This document shows, piece after piece, positions 9,183-17,900 of a stretch of DNA of 64,000 nt. A program made the translations under genes and the position numbers. Below the pieces are notes generated by a model. It saw nothing but the letters and a program-made list of their open reading frames with translations. It did no database searches and was not told the DNA's origin. Every line of letters begins with the position of its first letter. The stretch's first letter is position 1. The stretch comes from Planctomycetaceae bacterium (lineage in GTDB: Bacteria > Planctomycetota > Phycisphaerae > SM23-33). Where the stretch lies: positions 46,307 to 110,306 of the forward strand of contig JAJFVE010000183.1 of NCBI GenBank assembly GCA_021371965.1, given 5' to 3'.

Positions 9183-10130
9183 ATGAACGAGCGGCACATA
9201 CAAGGCTTGGAATTGCTGATCTCGCAGATGCGCGGGTGCGTGCTGACCATCGGCAACTTTGATGGCGTGCATGTGGGCCACCGTCACATCATCGCCCGCG
9301 CGCGGGCGCTGGCCGATGGCGAGGGCGCGCCCGTCGTGGCCATGACCTTCGACCCGCCCCCGGACCTGGTCATGCGGCCCCAGGACGCTCCGCTACGGCT
9401 GACGCTGCCCCAGCGCCGCGCCGAGTTGCTGCTCGAAGCCGGCGCCGACTACGTTGTCACGGCCCGCGCGGACAAAGCCCTGCTGGGCCTCTCGGCGGAA
9501 GACTTCATCACGCGGGTGATCGTGGATCGCTTTGCGCCGCGGCACATGGTCGAGGGCGGCAACTTCTTCTTCGGGGCCGCCCGGGCGGGGAACATCGAGC
9601 TGTTGCGCCGGCGCGGCGCCGAGTTGGGCTTTTTCGTCCACGCGATCGATCCGGTGCTGATCGAACTGGGCAGTGAAACCGTGCAGATATCCAGCACGCT
9701 CATCCGCTCGCTGGTGGCCGCCGGGCGCGTGGAAGACGCCGCCCGCTGCCTGGGCGGGCCTTACACCCTCCAGGGGCCGGTCGTGATCGGGCGGCGCGTC
9801 GGGCGCAGCCTAGGCTTTCCAACGTGCAACATCGACATCGGTCCCCTGGTCATGCCCGCCCAGGGCGTCTACGCCGGATGGGCGCGCGTGGCCGGGCAGG
9901 GCAGTGCGGCCGCAGTCAGCATCGGCACGCAGCCGACGTTCGACGGCGACGAGGTCGTCGTCGAGGCCTTCCTGCTGGACCTTCAGGACAGCGTCTATGA
10001 TAAGATGATGAGCCTGGGCCTGCTGGCACGCCTGCGCGACCAGCAGAGGTTTGCCGGCCCCGAGGCCCTCAAGACTCAGATATCCAAGGACGTGCAGCGT
10101 GTGCGCGAAATCTGCAAACGACGTCTTTAG
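9183..10130 (+). CDS. ribF: Bifunctional riboflavin kinase / FAD synthetase
   Basis: 315 residues, the usual length. The N-terminal FMN adenylyltransferase domain shows the nucleotidyltransferase motif TIGNFDGVHVGHRHII (about residues 22-37) and QISSTLIRSLV. The C-terminal flavokinase domain shows GRRVGRSLGFPTCNI and GVYAGWA. It would convert riboflavin to FMN and then FAD in the cytoplasm. The downstream DHH gene overlaps its 3' end by 32 nt, so the two are probably co-transcribed. The same ribF-nrnA neighbourhood often also carries rbfA/truB in other bacteria; those genes are not here. Confidence 0.96.
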   Translation: MNERHIQGLELLISQMRGCVLTIGNFDGVHVGHRHIIARARALADGEGAPVVAMTFDPPPDLVMRPQDAPLRLTLPQRRAELLLEAGADYVVTARADKALLGLSAEDFITRVIVDRFAPRHMVEGGNFFFGAARAGNIELLRRRGAELGFFVHAIDPVLIELGSETVQISSTLIRSLVAAGRVEDAARCLGGPYTLQGPVVIGRRVGRSLGFPTCNIDIGPLVMPAQGVYAGWARVAGQGSAAAVSIGTQPTFDGDEVVVEAFLLDLQDSVYDKMMSLGLLARLRDQQRFAGPEALKTQISKDVQRVREICKRRL

Positions 10131-11103
10131 CCTGCTGTGCGACCGCCTGACGGGCGCACGGTCGCTGCTTGTCACGACGCACGCGCGCTCCGACGGCGAC
10201 GCGCTGGGCTCGATGGCCGCCCTTGCCGGCGCTGCCCGTGCCGCCGGCAAGAGCGTCGCCTGCGTTTTGCCCGACGCCCTGCCCGAACGGTACGGATTCC
10301 TGTTCCCCGATCAGAAGATCCCTGCCGGCGACCGCTTCGCCGCGCTGGCCGATGCGGCCGACCTCGTCGTGATCGTCGATACGTGCGCCGCCAGCCAGCT
10401 CGAGGGAATCGCCGAGGCTATCGTCGCGCGACGCGACAAGGTGGCCGTGGTGGACCATCACCGCACGGTCGACGACCTCGGCAGCGTGCAGTGGATCGAC
10501 GCCTCCGCTGCCGCGGCGGGAATCATGGTCATGCAGGTCATCGAGCACCTGGAGTGGCCGATGCCCCTCGCCGTCGCCGAGGCGCTGATGGTGGCCGTCA
10601 CCACCGACACCGGATGGCTGCACTTTGCCAACACCGACGCTGCCGCCCTGCGGGCGGTCGCCCAGTGCGTGGCCGCCGGCGTGCGGCCGGACCTGCTCTA
10701 CAAAAAGCTCTACCAGACCGACCGCCCCGAGCGGCTCAAGCTGATCGGGCGGGTGCTGGAGAGCCTGGAGTTGCATTGTGACGGGGCGCTGGCGGCCATG
10801 ACCATCCGCAAGAGCGACTTCCTGGCTACCGGCGCCACGTGCGAAGAGACGGAGAATCTTGTCAATGAGGCCCTGCGCGTCGCGTCGGTCGAGACGGCCA
10901 TCATCCTGGTCGAGAACGGAGCGCTGGTGCGCGTGAGCCTCCGCAGCCGCGACGCCATCGACGTGGCGGAGATCGCCCGCCAGTACGGCGGTGGCGGCCA
11001 CCGCCGAGCCGCCGGCGTGCGCCTGGCCGGCGATATCGACGAACTGAAAACCCAACTCGTGCAGCGCTGCACCGTGGCGCTCAAAGCAGCCGGCGTCGGG
11101 TAA
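10099..11103 (+). CDS. nrnA: DHH/DHHA1 phosphoesterase, NrnA-like nanoRNase / pAp phosphatase
   Basis: About 334 residues from a GTG start at 10099, chosen because AAGGA (10086-10090) sits 8 nt upstream. Motifs in order: THARSDGDALGS (DHH motif I), VIVDTC, VAVVDHHRT (the DHH motif), TDTGWLHFANTD, and the C-terminal DHHA1 GGGGHRRAAGVRL. The family degrades 2-5 nt oligoribonucleotides and dephosphorylates 3'-phosphoadenosine 5'-phosphate, using Mn2+. Overlap with ribF implies translational coupling. The substrate preference cannot be read from sequence alone. Confidence 0.92.
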   Translation: MCAKSANDVFSLLCDRLTGARSLLVTTHARSDGDALGSMAALAGAARAAGKSVACVLPDALPERYGFLFPDQKIPAGDRFAALADAADLVVIVDTCAASQLEGIAEAIVARRDKVAVVDHHRTVDDLGSVQWIDASAAAAGIMVMQVIEHLEWPMPLAVAEALMVAVTTDTGWLHFANTDAAALRAVAQCVAAGVRPDLLYKKLYQTDRPERLKLIGRVLESLELHCDGALAAMTIRKSDFLATGATCEETENLVNEALRVASVETAIILVENGALVRVSLRSRDAIDVAEIARQYGGGGHRRAAGVRLAGDIDELKTQLVQRCTVALKAAGVG

Positions 11104-11112
11104 GACAAAACC

Positions 11113-11228
11113 TACCACAGAGACAACGAGAAGAGCTGAGGGGGTAAAAGCAAGATTTCGATACTAACAGTTTGTTTTTCACATCGAGTTTTGTTTTTAC
11201 CCTCATCTTCCTCTGAGACTCTGTGGTA
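11113..11228. repeat. Long imperfect inverted repeat of CACAGAGAC words
   Basis: The left arm begins TACCACAGAGAC and includes GGGGGTAAAA. The right arm includes TTTTACCCTC and ends GACTCTGTGGTA. The arms enclose an AT-rich loop. It lies between nrnA and the promoter of the riboswitch transcript and may also end the nrnA transcript. A related CACAGAGGCAC word occurs near 19720. Confidence 0.7.
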
Positions 11229-11248
11229 AGTTTTTTTCAGAACGCCGC

Positions 11249-11277
11249 TTGACAGGAGCGGCCGGAGGGGCTAGAAG
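11249..11277 (+). promoter_or_regulatory. Promoter of the cobalamin-riboswitch transcript
   Basis: TTGACA (11249-11254), exactly 17 nt, TAGAAG (11272-11277). The predicted start near 11284 falls right at the 5' edge of the riboswitch aptamer. Confidence 0.75.
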
Positions 11278-11284
11278 AGTCCCA

Positions 11285-11455
11285 TCAGCAGGTGTTCGTC
11301 GACGACGAACCCAAGGGAAGGCCGTGAAAATCGGCCGCGGACGCGCCGCTGTAACCGGTGACGACCGCTGCACAGGCCACTGGATCGTTGTGTTAACGGT
11401 CCGGGAAGGCGCAGCGGAAGGTAGACCCGGAAGCCAGAAGACCTGCCTGCGGATA
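11285..11455 (+). promoter_or_regulatory. Cobalamin (adenosylcobalamin-class) riboswitch
   Basis: All conserved blocks are present in order: GCAGGTG (11288-11294), an AAGGGAA segment, CGTGAAAATCG within a GGCC-flanked stem, GCGGACGCGCCGCTGTAACC, GGCCACTGG, CCGGGAAGGC, and the B12 box AGCCAGAAGACCTGCC (11432-11447), whose ACCTGC pairs with GCAGGT at the 5' end. A variable hairpin TTCGTC/GACGAA lies inside. The riboswitch is followed by an intrinsic terminator, which argues for transcriptional OFF control by B12. The downstream gene is a PEP-CTERM protein, not a known B12 transport or synthesis gene. Confidence 0.95.
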
Positions 11456-11514
11456 ACCTGGTGCACCACCGCGAGTGAGTGGGTGCCGGTAACAATCCGC
11501 CTTCCAGCGCATTG

Positions 11515-11554
11515 TCCCGGAACTTGCCCCCGCGAGTGTCCGGGATTTTTGTTT
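11515..11554 (+). terminator. Intrinsic terminator (expression platform) after the cobalamin riboswitch
   Basis: Stem TCCCGGA (11515-11521) / TCCGGGA (11539-11545) followed directly by TTTTTGTTT. The spacing, about 60 nt after the B12 box and 145 nt before the start codon, fits a B12-dependent transcription attenuator. The remaining leader (11555-11698) holds a 14-bp palindrome AAACGGGCCCGTTT at 11574-11587 and the ribosome-binding site. Confidence 0.85.
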
Positions 11555-11698
11555 GCCGCTCGCGAGAGGCGGAAAACGGGCCCGTTTCCCTCTTCGCGCC
11601 GGCACTTCAAGAACTCCCCCAGGTTTCTGTTCCCCGAGACGGTCCGCGTGCGGGCTGTCTGTTCCGTCTGTGCCCGAGGGCACAAAAGGAGTTGTGAG

Positions 11699-12457
11699 AT
11701 GTTCGGACGTAAAGGGTTGTTTCGTGCAGCAGCGGTGTGCAGCGTGCTGGCCTTGGCCGCGTCGGCCCAGGCCGATGTATTTTCAGGCATCGAGGTTAAG
11801 TCGTGGACCGGTGATATCAACGCCCAGAACAAGGCGCTGCTGGTACTGGATTTCAGCCATTCCGCCATACCGGGCGGATCGTACGCCTTCGGGTATCGCT
11901 GGAATGATGGCGACACTGTGGCGCGTGTTGACGACGGTAGCGAAGGCTACGATCCTTACGTCAACGGATACACTGACAGCTGGGGCACGACGCACCCGGC
12001 TCACGGGGCGACGGTGGACGCTGGGTCGTCCGAGGCCATGCTGATAGTGCTGAAGACCGCGAATGTGATTGGCGTGACCTATCACACGCACAAAGATTAC
12101 GGATTCGGGCTCGACGGCCTGTCATACAACGGGTCAAGCATCATGGCTTCCGATCCGTACTGGATGCTGGCATATCCGTCTTTCTGGTGGGATGGCAACG
12201 CCTCGTACCAGGACTTCGGCGGCAATACGCAGCCGGCGGTCGCTCCCAACGGCGAACTGACCCCGTCCCAACTCGGCGTGGGCATGCGTGATCTGGCCAA
12301 CGGTTTCATCGACGCATGGGTGCAGGAAGACGTGCTCTCGCATGGTTACAATCAAGTGTACGTGCCGCTGATTCCCACGACCAACGCCCCCGAGCCGATG
12401 ACGCTGGGGCTGTTGTTGGTCGGCGGCTTGGGACTGCTGCGCCGGCGCAGTGCGTAA
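11699..12457 (+). CDS. B12-riboswitch-controlled PEP-CTERM secreted protein of unknown function
   Basis: 252 residues from ATG 11699, preceded by AGGAG (11686-11690). A signal peptide ends near AASAQA (residues about 20-25). The mature part is rich in Trp, Tyr, Gly and Asp (YAFGYRWNDGD, YHTHKDYGFGLDG, DPYWMLAYPSFWWDG) and has no cysteines. It ends in a PEP-CTERM tag: APEPMTLGLLLVGG then LLRRRSA. I recognise no enzymatic motif. Its position behind a full cobalamin riboswitch suggests a role in capturing or using corrinoids at the cell surface; this is inference. Only a hairpin without a T-run separates it from the next gene, so read-through is plausible. Confidence 0.9.
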   Translation: MFGRKGLFRAAAVCSVLALAASAQADVFSGIEVKSWTGDINAQNKALLVLDFSHSAIPGGSYAFGYRWNDGDTVARVDDGSEGYDPYVNGYTDSWGTTHPAHGATVDAGSSEAMLIVLKTANVIGVTYHTHKDYGFGLDGLSYNGSSIMASDPYWMLAYPSFWWDGNASYQDFGGNTQPAVAPNGELTPSQLGVGMRDLANGFIDAWVQEDVLSHGYNQVYVPLIPTTNAPEPMTLGLLLVGGLGLLRRRSA

Positions 12458-12477
12458 TTCGATAACCTCCCAACAGA

Positions 12478-12513
12478 CCGGACCCGGGCCCTTGCCATGG
12501 GGCCCGGGTTCGG
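12478..12513 (+). terminator. Hairpin between the PEP-CTERM gene and the pseudopilin gene
   Basis: CCGGACCCGGGCCC pairs with GGGCCCGGGTTCGG (one G-U pair) around an 8-nt loop. No T-run follows, so it may be a partial terminator or an mRNA-stabilising stem rather than a full stop. Confidence 0.6.
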
Positions 12514-12534
12514 TATCGTTGGCTTAAGATTGAG

Positions 12535-13329
12535 ATGATCCAGGCAATGAACAAGACGATGCGGTCCGGCCGGCGCGGCTTCACCTTGATGGAGCTGCTG
12601 ACGGTGATCGCCATTATCAGCGTGCTGACGGCGATCCTGATTCCGACCGTCTCGGGCGCTCTGGAGTCGGCGCGGGCCGTGCAGTGCCAGACGAACCTGC
12701 GCTACATGGGCACGTCCATCAACAATTACCGCCGCGACCACGCCGACCAGTTCCCGCCGTATCGGGCGGCGTACACGACGGCGTATGAAGGCACGCGGGC
12801 GTTTACGTACATCTACAGTTGGGGCGCGGCCACCAACCCGGTCAACCAGCGAGCCAGTTGGATGTATCCGTACTGGGACTTTCACTGCCTGCTTTGCCCG
12901 TCGATGAACTGGAAAGACGTTGTGCCCCAGGCGGGGATCATCGAGCCGACCACGACGTACGGGTACAACGCTTTCTTCCTGGACGGCAAATTCATGACTC
13001 GCGTTGGGGCGCCCACGATCGAGGTTGCCCGCAAGACCGGCGCCGACATCAAGCGCCCCTCGCAGTTGATCGTCTATGCCGACTCGGCCTTGTACTGGGC
13101 TCCGGCCAGCGTGCCGATCTTCCAGAACAGCACGTACCTGGAGCCGCCCGTACCCGGCGCCGGCGGCACGGTGACGCCGACCAACCACTTCCGCCACAGC
13201 GGCCAGTGCGGCGTCTTGTTTGCATCGGGCAGTACCGGCTCGCTGCCGCCGGGCCAGGGCATGCTCCTCAACGCGCAGCGCAAGCTGGGATTCGTCAGCA
13301 CCGTCAATGACCCGTACTATTCCAATTAG
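12535..13329 (+). CDS. Type II secretion pseudopilin-like protein (prepilin N-terminal methylation motif)
   Basis: 264 residues. The prepilin peptidase site is clear: RRGFTLMELLTVIAIISVL, where cleavage would fall after Gly and Glu+5 is present, followed by the hydrophobic helix. Planctomycete proteins of this class usually end with an H-X9-DG motif; here the equivalent region reads RHSGQCGVLFASGS, so the DG is replaced by SG. The start could be ATG 12535 or ATG 12547. It lies 77 nt after the riboswitch-controlled PEP-CTERM gene and overlaps the following lipoprotein gene by 23 nt, so the three may form one operon. The function is unknown. Confidence 0.88.
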   Translation: MIQAMNKTMRSGRRGFTLMELLTVIAIISVLTAILIPTVSGALESARAVQCQTNLRYMGTSINNYRRDHADQFPPYRAAYTTAYEGTRAFTYIYSWGAATNPVNQRASWMYPYWDFHCLLCPSMNWKDVVPQAGIIEPTTTYGYNAFFLDGKFMTRVGAPTIEVARKTGADIKRPSQLIVYADSALYWAPASVPIFQNSTYLEPPVPGAGGTVTPTNHFRHSGQCGVLFASGSTGSLPPGQGMLLNAQRKLGFVSTVNDPYYSN

Positions 13330-13714
13330 CCTGCTGGCGGGCGTTCTGGCGGCCGTCTGCGGCTGCTCGGGCGAATATCCGCGCAAGGAACTCGGCGGCG
13401 ACTCGCCGCGGGCGGTGCAGGTCAAGGACATGATCACCAAGCTCCGCACGGCCTCGGCGGAGGAACTCGACGCCGTGATCGCCGCGCAGGTGGTCGCTGC
13501 CGGCCCCAACGACGGTGGGCGGCGCGAGATGGCGGTGTTTACCCTCAAGCAGATCGCCAATGCCTCGGACGTGCAGATCGTGATGCTCGACCAGTATGGC
13601 AGCGACGTCGTCCGCGCGACCCTCCGCCTGAGCGACGACATTCAGCCGCGCACGCTCTGCATGATGCTGGTCAGCGGTCCCCAAGGCCAACTCCTCTGGG
13701 CCGGACCCGGCTGA
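13307..13714 (+). CDS. Small predicted lipoprotein, unknown function
   Basis: 135 residues from ATG 13307, a start that gives a typical lipoprotein signal peptide (MTRTIPISLLAGVLAAVCGC, lipobox AVCGC at residues 15-19). The mature part is helical, with a segment of amphipathic helices (VKDMITKLRTASAEELDAVI) and a beta-rich end (IVMLDQYGSDVVRATLRL). It overlaps the pseudopilin gene by 23 nt, so translation is probably coupled. I recognise no family. Context suggests it works with the pseudopilin and possibly the B12-regulated surface protein. Confidence 0.75.
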   Translation: MTRTIPISLLAGVLAAVCGCSGEYPRKELGGDSPRAVQVKDMITKLRTASAEELDAVIAAQVVAAGPNDGGRREMAVFTLKQIANASDVQIVMLDQYGSDVVRATLRLSDDIQPRTLCMMLVSGPQGQLLWAGPG

Positions 13715-13768
13715 GCCCTCGCTCGCAGTGGCCGCGCCAGCGGCTGCAATTCACGCCCTCACCTTTCC

Positions 13769-13798
13769 TTGCGATTGTTCCCGGAGCGGGGCTATGAT
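13769..13798 (+). promoter_or_regulatory. Promoter of the RND efflux operon
   Basis: TTGCGA (13769-13774), 18-nt spacer, TATGAT (13793-13798). The transcript would start near 13806, about 40 nt before the first gene, and separates the efflux operon from the B12-linked genes. Confidence 0.6.
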
Positions 13799-13845
13799 GG
13801 GTTTGACATTGTGCCGCTGCGACCGCAGCATGCAAGGAGTTGGCG

Positions 13846-14955
13846 ATGAAGCGACTGTTCAGGGTGGCGATCAAAAGCGTTCTTGTTCTGGTGCTGGCCG
13901 GATTTGTTGTCCTCCTGATGCTCTACCTTGACGGCGTCTTCAGCCCGAAGGTCGCTCCCGACACGGGCAAGGAAATGGCGTCGGCCGCCCGCAGTGCGCT
14001 GGCCCGGCCGCAAGCGTCGGCCGAGGCCAGGCTGGTCGACCTGCCGCTGGTCGAAGAGGCGCCGGGGACCATCCGTCCGCTGCGGGAGACGGCGTTGGCG
14101 TCGAAGGTGCGCGAGCCGGAGAAGGTGATCGAGGTCAACGTCATCGCGGGGCAGGAAGTGCATAAGGGCGACGTGCTGGTCAAACTCGACCCGTCCACCT
14201 GGCAGAACCGCCGTGAAATGGCCCAGGCCAAGCTGAGCATCGCCCAGGCCTCGCGCGACGAGGCGCAGAAGAATCTCGATCGCATCAAGGAGGCTTTCAG
14301 CAAGAACGTCGCCACTGCCAGTGAGGTCGATACCGCCAGGTACCGCCTCGAAGGCCTGGCCGGCGAGGTTGTGGCCGCACAGCGGGCGCTGGATGAATCG
14401 ACACAGAATCTCAGCTACACCGAGATTCGCTCGCCCATGGACGCGGTAGTGGTCGACAAGCGCGTGGACATCGGCGACACCGTCGCGCCGGGGCAGGTGC
14501 TGGTGAGCCTCTACGACCGAATGCAGATGATTGCCAACGTGCGCGAAGGCCTCATCAAGCGCCTGGCCAAGGGGCAGGACATCGACGTGGTCATCGACGA
14601 TCTTGGCGGGCCCTGCACGGGCACAATCAGCGAGATCGTGCCCCTGGCCGACCCGCTCACGAGAACGTTCCAGGTGAAAGTCGTCGGACCGTGCCGCAGC
14701 GGCGTGAGGCCGGGGATGTACGCCAAACTTCGCGTCCCGCTGGGCCAGGCCAAGGTGCTGGTCATTCCCCCCGCGGCCGTGGAGCATGTGGGACAGTTGA
14801 CGATGGTTACGGTGGCGGGTCCGCGGGGCCTCGAGCGGCGCAGCGTGCAGTTGGGCCGCTCTCTCACCATCGATGCCAAGCCCCAGGTCGAGGTGCTGGC
14901 GGGTCTCAAGGGCGGCGAGAAAGTGGTGCTGCCGGCGGGAGAGGCCCAGCCATGA
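13846..14955 (+). CDS. RND efflux periplasmic adaptor subunit (HlyD/MFP family)
   Basis: 369 residues from ATG 13846, with AAGGAG at 13834-13839. An N-terminal membrane anchor (about residues 8-28) precedes a lipoyl-type domain (VNVIAGQEVHKGDVLVKLD), a coiled-coil hairpin (residues about 125-185), the second lipoyl half (IRSPMDAVVVDKRVDIGDTV), and the beta-barrel and membrane-proximal domains (VRPGMYAKLRV, VIPPAAVEH). It links the inner-membrane RND pump to an outer-membrane channel. No TolC-type gene is adjacent; the nearest is at 24471. Its stop overlaps the pump start (ATGA). Confidence 0.94.
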   Translation: MKRLFRVAIKSVLVLVLAGFVVLLMLYLDGVFSPKVAPDTGKEMASAARSALARPQASAEARLVDLPLVEEAPGTIRPLRETALASKVREPEKVIEVNVIAGQEVHKGDVLVKLDPSTWQNRREMAQAKLSIAQASRDEAQKNLDRIKEAFSKNVATASEVDTARYRLEGLAGEVVAAQRALDESTQNLSYTEIRSPMDAVVVDKRVDIGDTVAPGQVLVSLYDRMQMIANVREGLIKRLAKGQDIDVVIDDLGGPCTGTISEIVPLADPLTRTFQVKVVGPCRSGVRPGMYAKLRVPLGQAKVLVIPPAAVEHVGQLTMVTVAGPRGLERRSVQLGRSLTIDAKPQVEVLAGLKGGEKVVLPAGEAQP

Positions 14956-17900
14956 GCGACCATTCGACGCAAGGCTCGCCCCGGGGCGGCGGCGGATTCA
15001 CTAACGGGATCGTCCGCACGTTCCTCGACAGCAACCTGCCGATGATCCTGCTGATCCTCTCGATGGCCATCGGCGCCACGGCCTTGATGCTCACGCCGCG
15101 CGAGGAAGACCCGCAGATCGTCGTGCCGATGGCCGACGTGTACGTGAACTTTCCCGGTCACAGCGCCGCGCAGGTCGAGCAGCTCGTCAGCACGCCGCTG
15201 GAGCGCATGCTCTACCAGATCGATGGGGTGGAGTACGTCTACTCGATGTCGCGCCAGGACCAGGCGATCATCACCGTTCGCTTCCTGGTGGGCGAAGACC
15301 GCGAACGCAGCCTCGTGAAACTGTACAAGAAGATCGACGAGAACGTCGACCTGGCGCCGCCGGGCGTGACGGGCTGGGTCGTCAAGCCTGTGGAGATCGA
15401 CGACGTGCCCATCGTCACCCTCACGCTGCAGGGCGCCGGCAGCGACAGCTACGCCCTGCGCCGCCTCGGCGAGGAAATGGTCGCTCGCCTCGCGGCCGTC
15501 CCGGACGTCTCGCGAGCCTACGTGGTGGGCGGTCAGCCGCGCAAGGCACTGGTCTATCTCGACCGCCAGCGGATGCGCGGGTTCAACGTCGCGCCGCTGG
15601 AGATTCAGCGCGCCCTGACGGCATCGAACGTGCGGCTCACCGCGGGTGACTTTACGCGGACCGACGAGGAATACGCCGTCGAGAGCGGACGCGTCTTCGA
15701 GCGGGTCGACGACCTGCGGCAACTGGTGGTGGGGGTCTTCAACGCCGCGCCGGTCTATCTCAAGGACGTGGCCGACATCAAAGACGGCCCCGACGAGGTC
15801 GTCTCGTACGTGCGCCACTCCTGGGGCCAGGGACGCGGGTTCGAGGCCCGGCCGGGGGCCACCGGCACGCTGGTGGGCCAGGCGGCCTCGGGCTCCGACG
15901 CCTCGCCCAACTCCCAGCCGGCCGTCACCATCGCCCTGTCCAAGAAGAAAGGCGCCAACGCCGTCGCCGTCTCGCGGGATATTCTCGCCGCGGCTGCGAG
16001 GCTCAAAGCCGACGTCGTTCCCGGCAACGTGGACGTGGTCATTACGCGCAACACGGGGCTGAACTCCGACGAAAAGGTCAACGACCTGATCGAGGCCTTG
16101 GGCGTGGCGCTGGTGCTGGCGGTGGTAGTGCTGACGATTTCCATGGGTTGGCGCGAGAGCCTGATCGTTGCCCTGGCCGTGCCGGTGGTGTTCGGCCTGA
16201 CGCTGGGCGTGAACCTGCTGGCGGGCCTTACGATCAATCGCGTGACGCTGTTCGCGCTGATCCTGTCGCTGGGCCTGCTCGTCGACGACCCGATCGTCGA
16301 CGTCGAGAACATCGTGCGCCACTTCTTCCTGCGCCGAAAGGCTTCGCAGGAGATCGTGCTCGAGGCCGTCAGCGAAATCCGCCCGCCGCTGATCTCGGCC
16401 ACCCTGGCCGTCATCGCCTCCTTCCTGCCGCTGCTGTTCATCACCGGAATGATGGGCCCGTACATGAGACCGATGGCGATGAACGTGCCCGTGGCCATGC
16501 TGATGTCAATGGTCGTCGCGTTCACCATTACGCCCTGGCTGGCCTACCACCTGCTGCGGCGGCGGTACAACGCCATGGGCGGCGGCGAGGCGGCCCCGGC
16601 GGACCCTCATGCCACCGGCGACCTGACGAGCACGCGGATGTACCGCGTGTTTCGCCCCATCATGCACGGCCTGCTGCGCACCCGCCGCGCGAGCTGGGCA
16701 TTCCTGGCCGTCATGGGCCTGCTGCTGATGTTCGCCGCCGGCCTGGCCATGATGCGCGTCGTGCCGCTGAAGATGCTTCCCTACGGCAACAAGAGCGAGC
16801 TGCAACTCGTGCTGGATTTTGATCGTGGCACGACGCTCGAACGCGCCGATGCGGCCGTACGCGATATGGAGCGGTATCTCGCCGCCGTCCCTGAAATCAC
16901 CGACTATACGTCTTATGTCGGTCTGGCAGCGCCCATGGACTTCAACGGCATGGTCCGCCATTACTACCTGAGGCGCGGGGCAAACGTGGCTGACATTCAG
17001 ATCAACCTCGTCGGCCGCAAGCACCGCCATGACCAGACGCACGCCCTGGCCCTGCGGATGCGCAATGATCTGACGCGCATCGCCAATGAGCACGCCGTGC
17101 GCCTGAAGATCGTCGAGGCCCCGCCCGGACCGCCGGTGCTCTCGACAGTGGCGGCCGAGGTGTACGGTCAGGAGAACACGCCCTATGCCGAGGTGGTTTC
17201 CGCGGCCGCGACCGTGCGACAGCGGCTGGCGAAGGAACCCGGCGTCGTCGATGTCGACGACATGTCTGAGGCCATGGAGGCGAAACTGCGGTTCGTGCCT
17301 GACCAGCAGAAGGCGGCGCTCAACGGCATCTCGGTGGACGAGATCGCCCGTACGCAGCAGATGCTGCTGGGCGGCGCGACGGGCGGCGTGGTGCAGCAGC
17401 GCGCGGAGCGAAACCCGCTGATGATCGATCTGCGCCTGCCCCGGGCCCAGCGATCCAGCGAGCAGGACCTGGCCAACGTCTCGCTCAAGAGCGCCTCGGG
17501 GGCGATGGTCCCCTTGGCCGAGTTGGGGCGATGGGACGTGGTCACTGCCGATCAGACCATCTACCACAAGAATCTGCGCCCGGTGATGTACGTTCTGGCC
17601 GAGATGGCCGGCCGTCCGCCGTCTGAGGCTGTGCTGGATATCCAGGCTGATCGTCGCGACGCGGCCTCCGCCGCGCCGGCTGAGCCCAAGCCGCTGGGGC
17701 GGCGCTCGTACCTGTCCAACGGCGGGGGCATTGCTTGGGCCGTGCCCGCGGGCATCGACGTCAGCTTCACCGGCGAGGGCGAGTGGAAGATCACGCTGGA
17801 TGTCTTCCGCGACATGGGCCTGGCATTCATCGCGGCGCTGATCGCCATTTACATCCTGTTGGTGCACCAGACGCGCAGTTTTGTCATCCCGCTGGTGGTG

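Noticed and set aside
11249..11698. A 150-codon N-terminal extension of the B12-linked PEP-CTERM protein
   Set aside because: It would translate the riboswitch and terminator; the ATG at 11699 has AGGAG and opens a signal peptide.
13840..13845. TTG start for the RND adaptor two codons upstream
   Set aside because: It would abut AAGGAG (13834-13839) with no spacing; ATG 13846 gives 6 nt.
14511..16322. A 603-codon antisense frame across the RND adaptor and permease genes
   Set aside because: His/Arg/Gln-rich composition, no motif, fully opposite to two genes with strong family matches.
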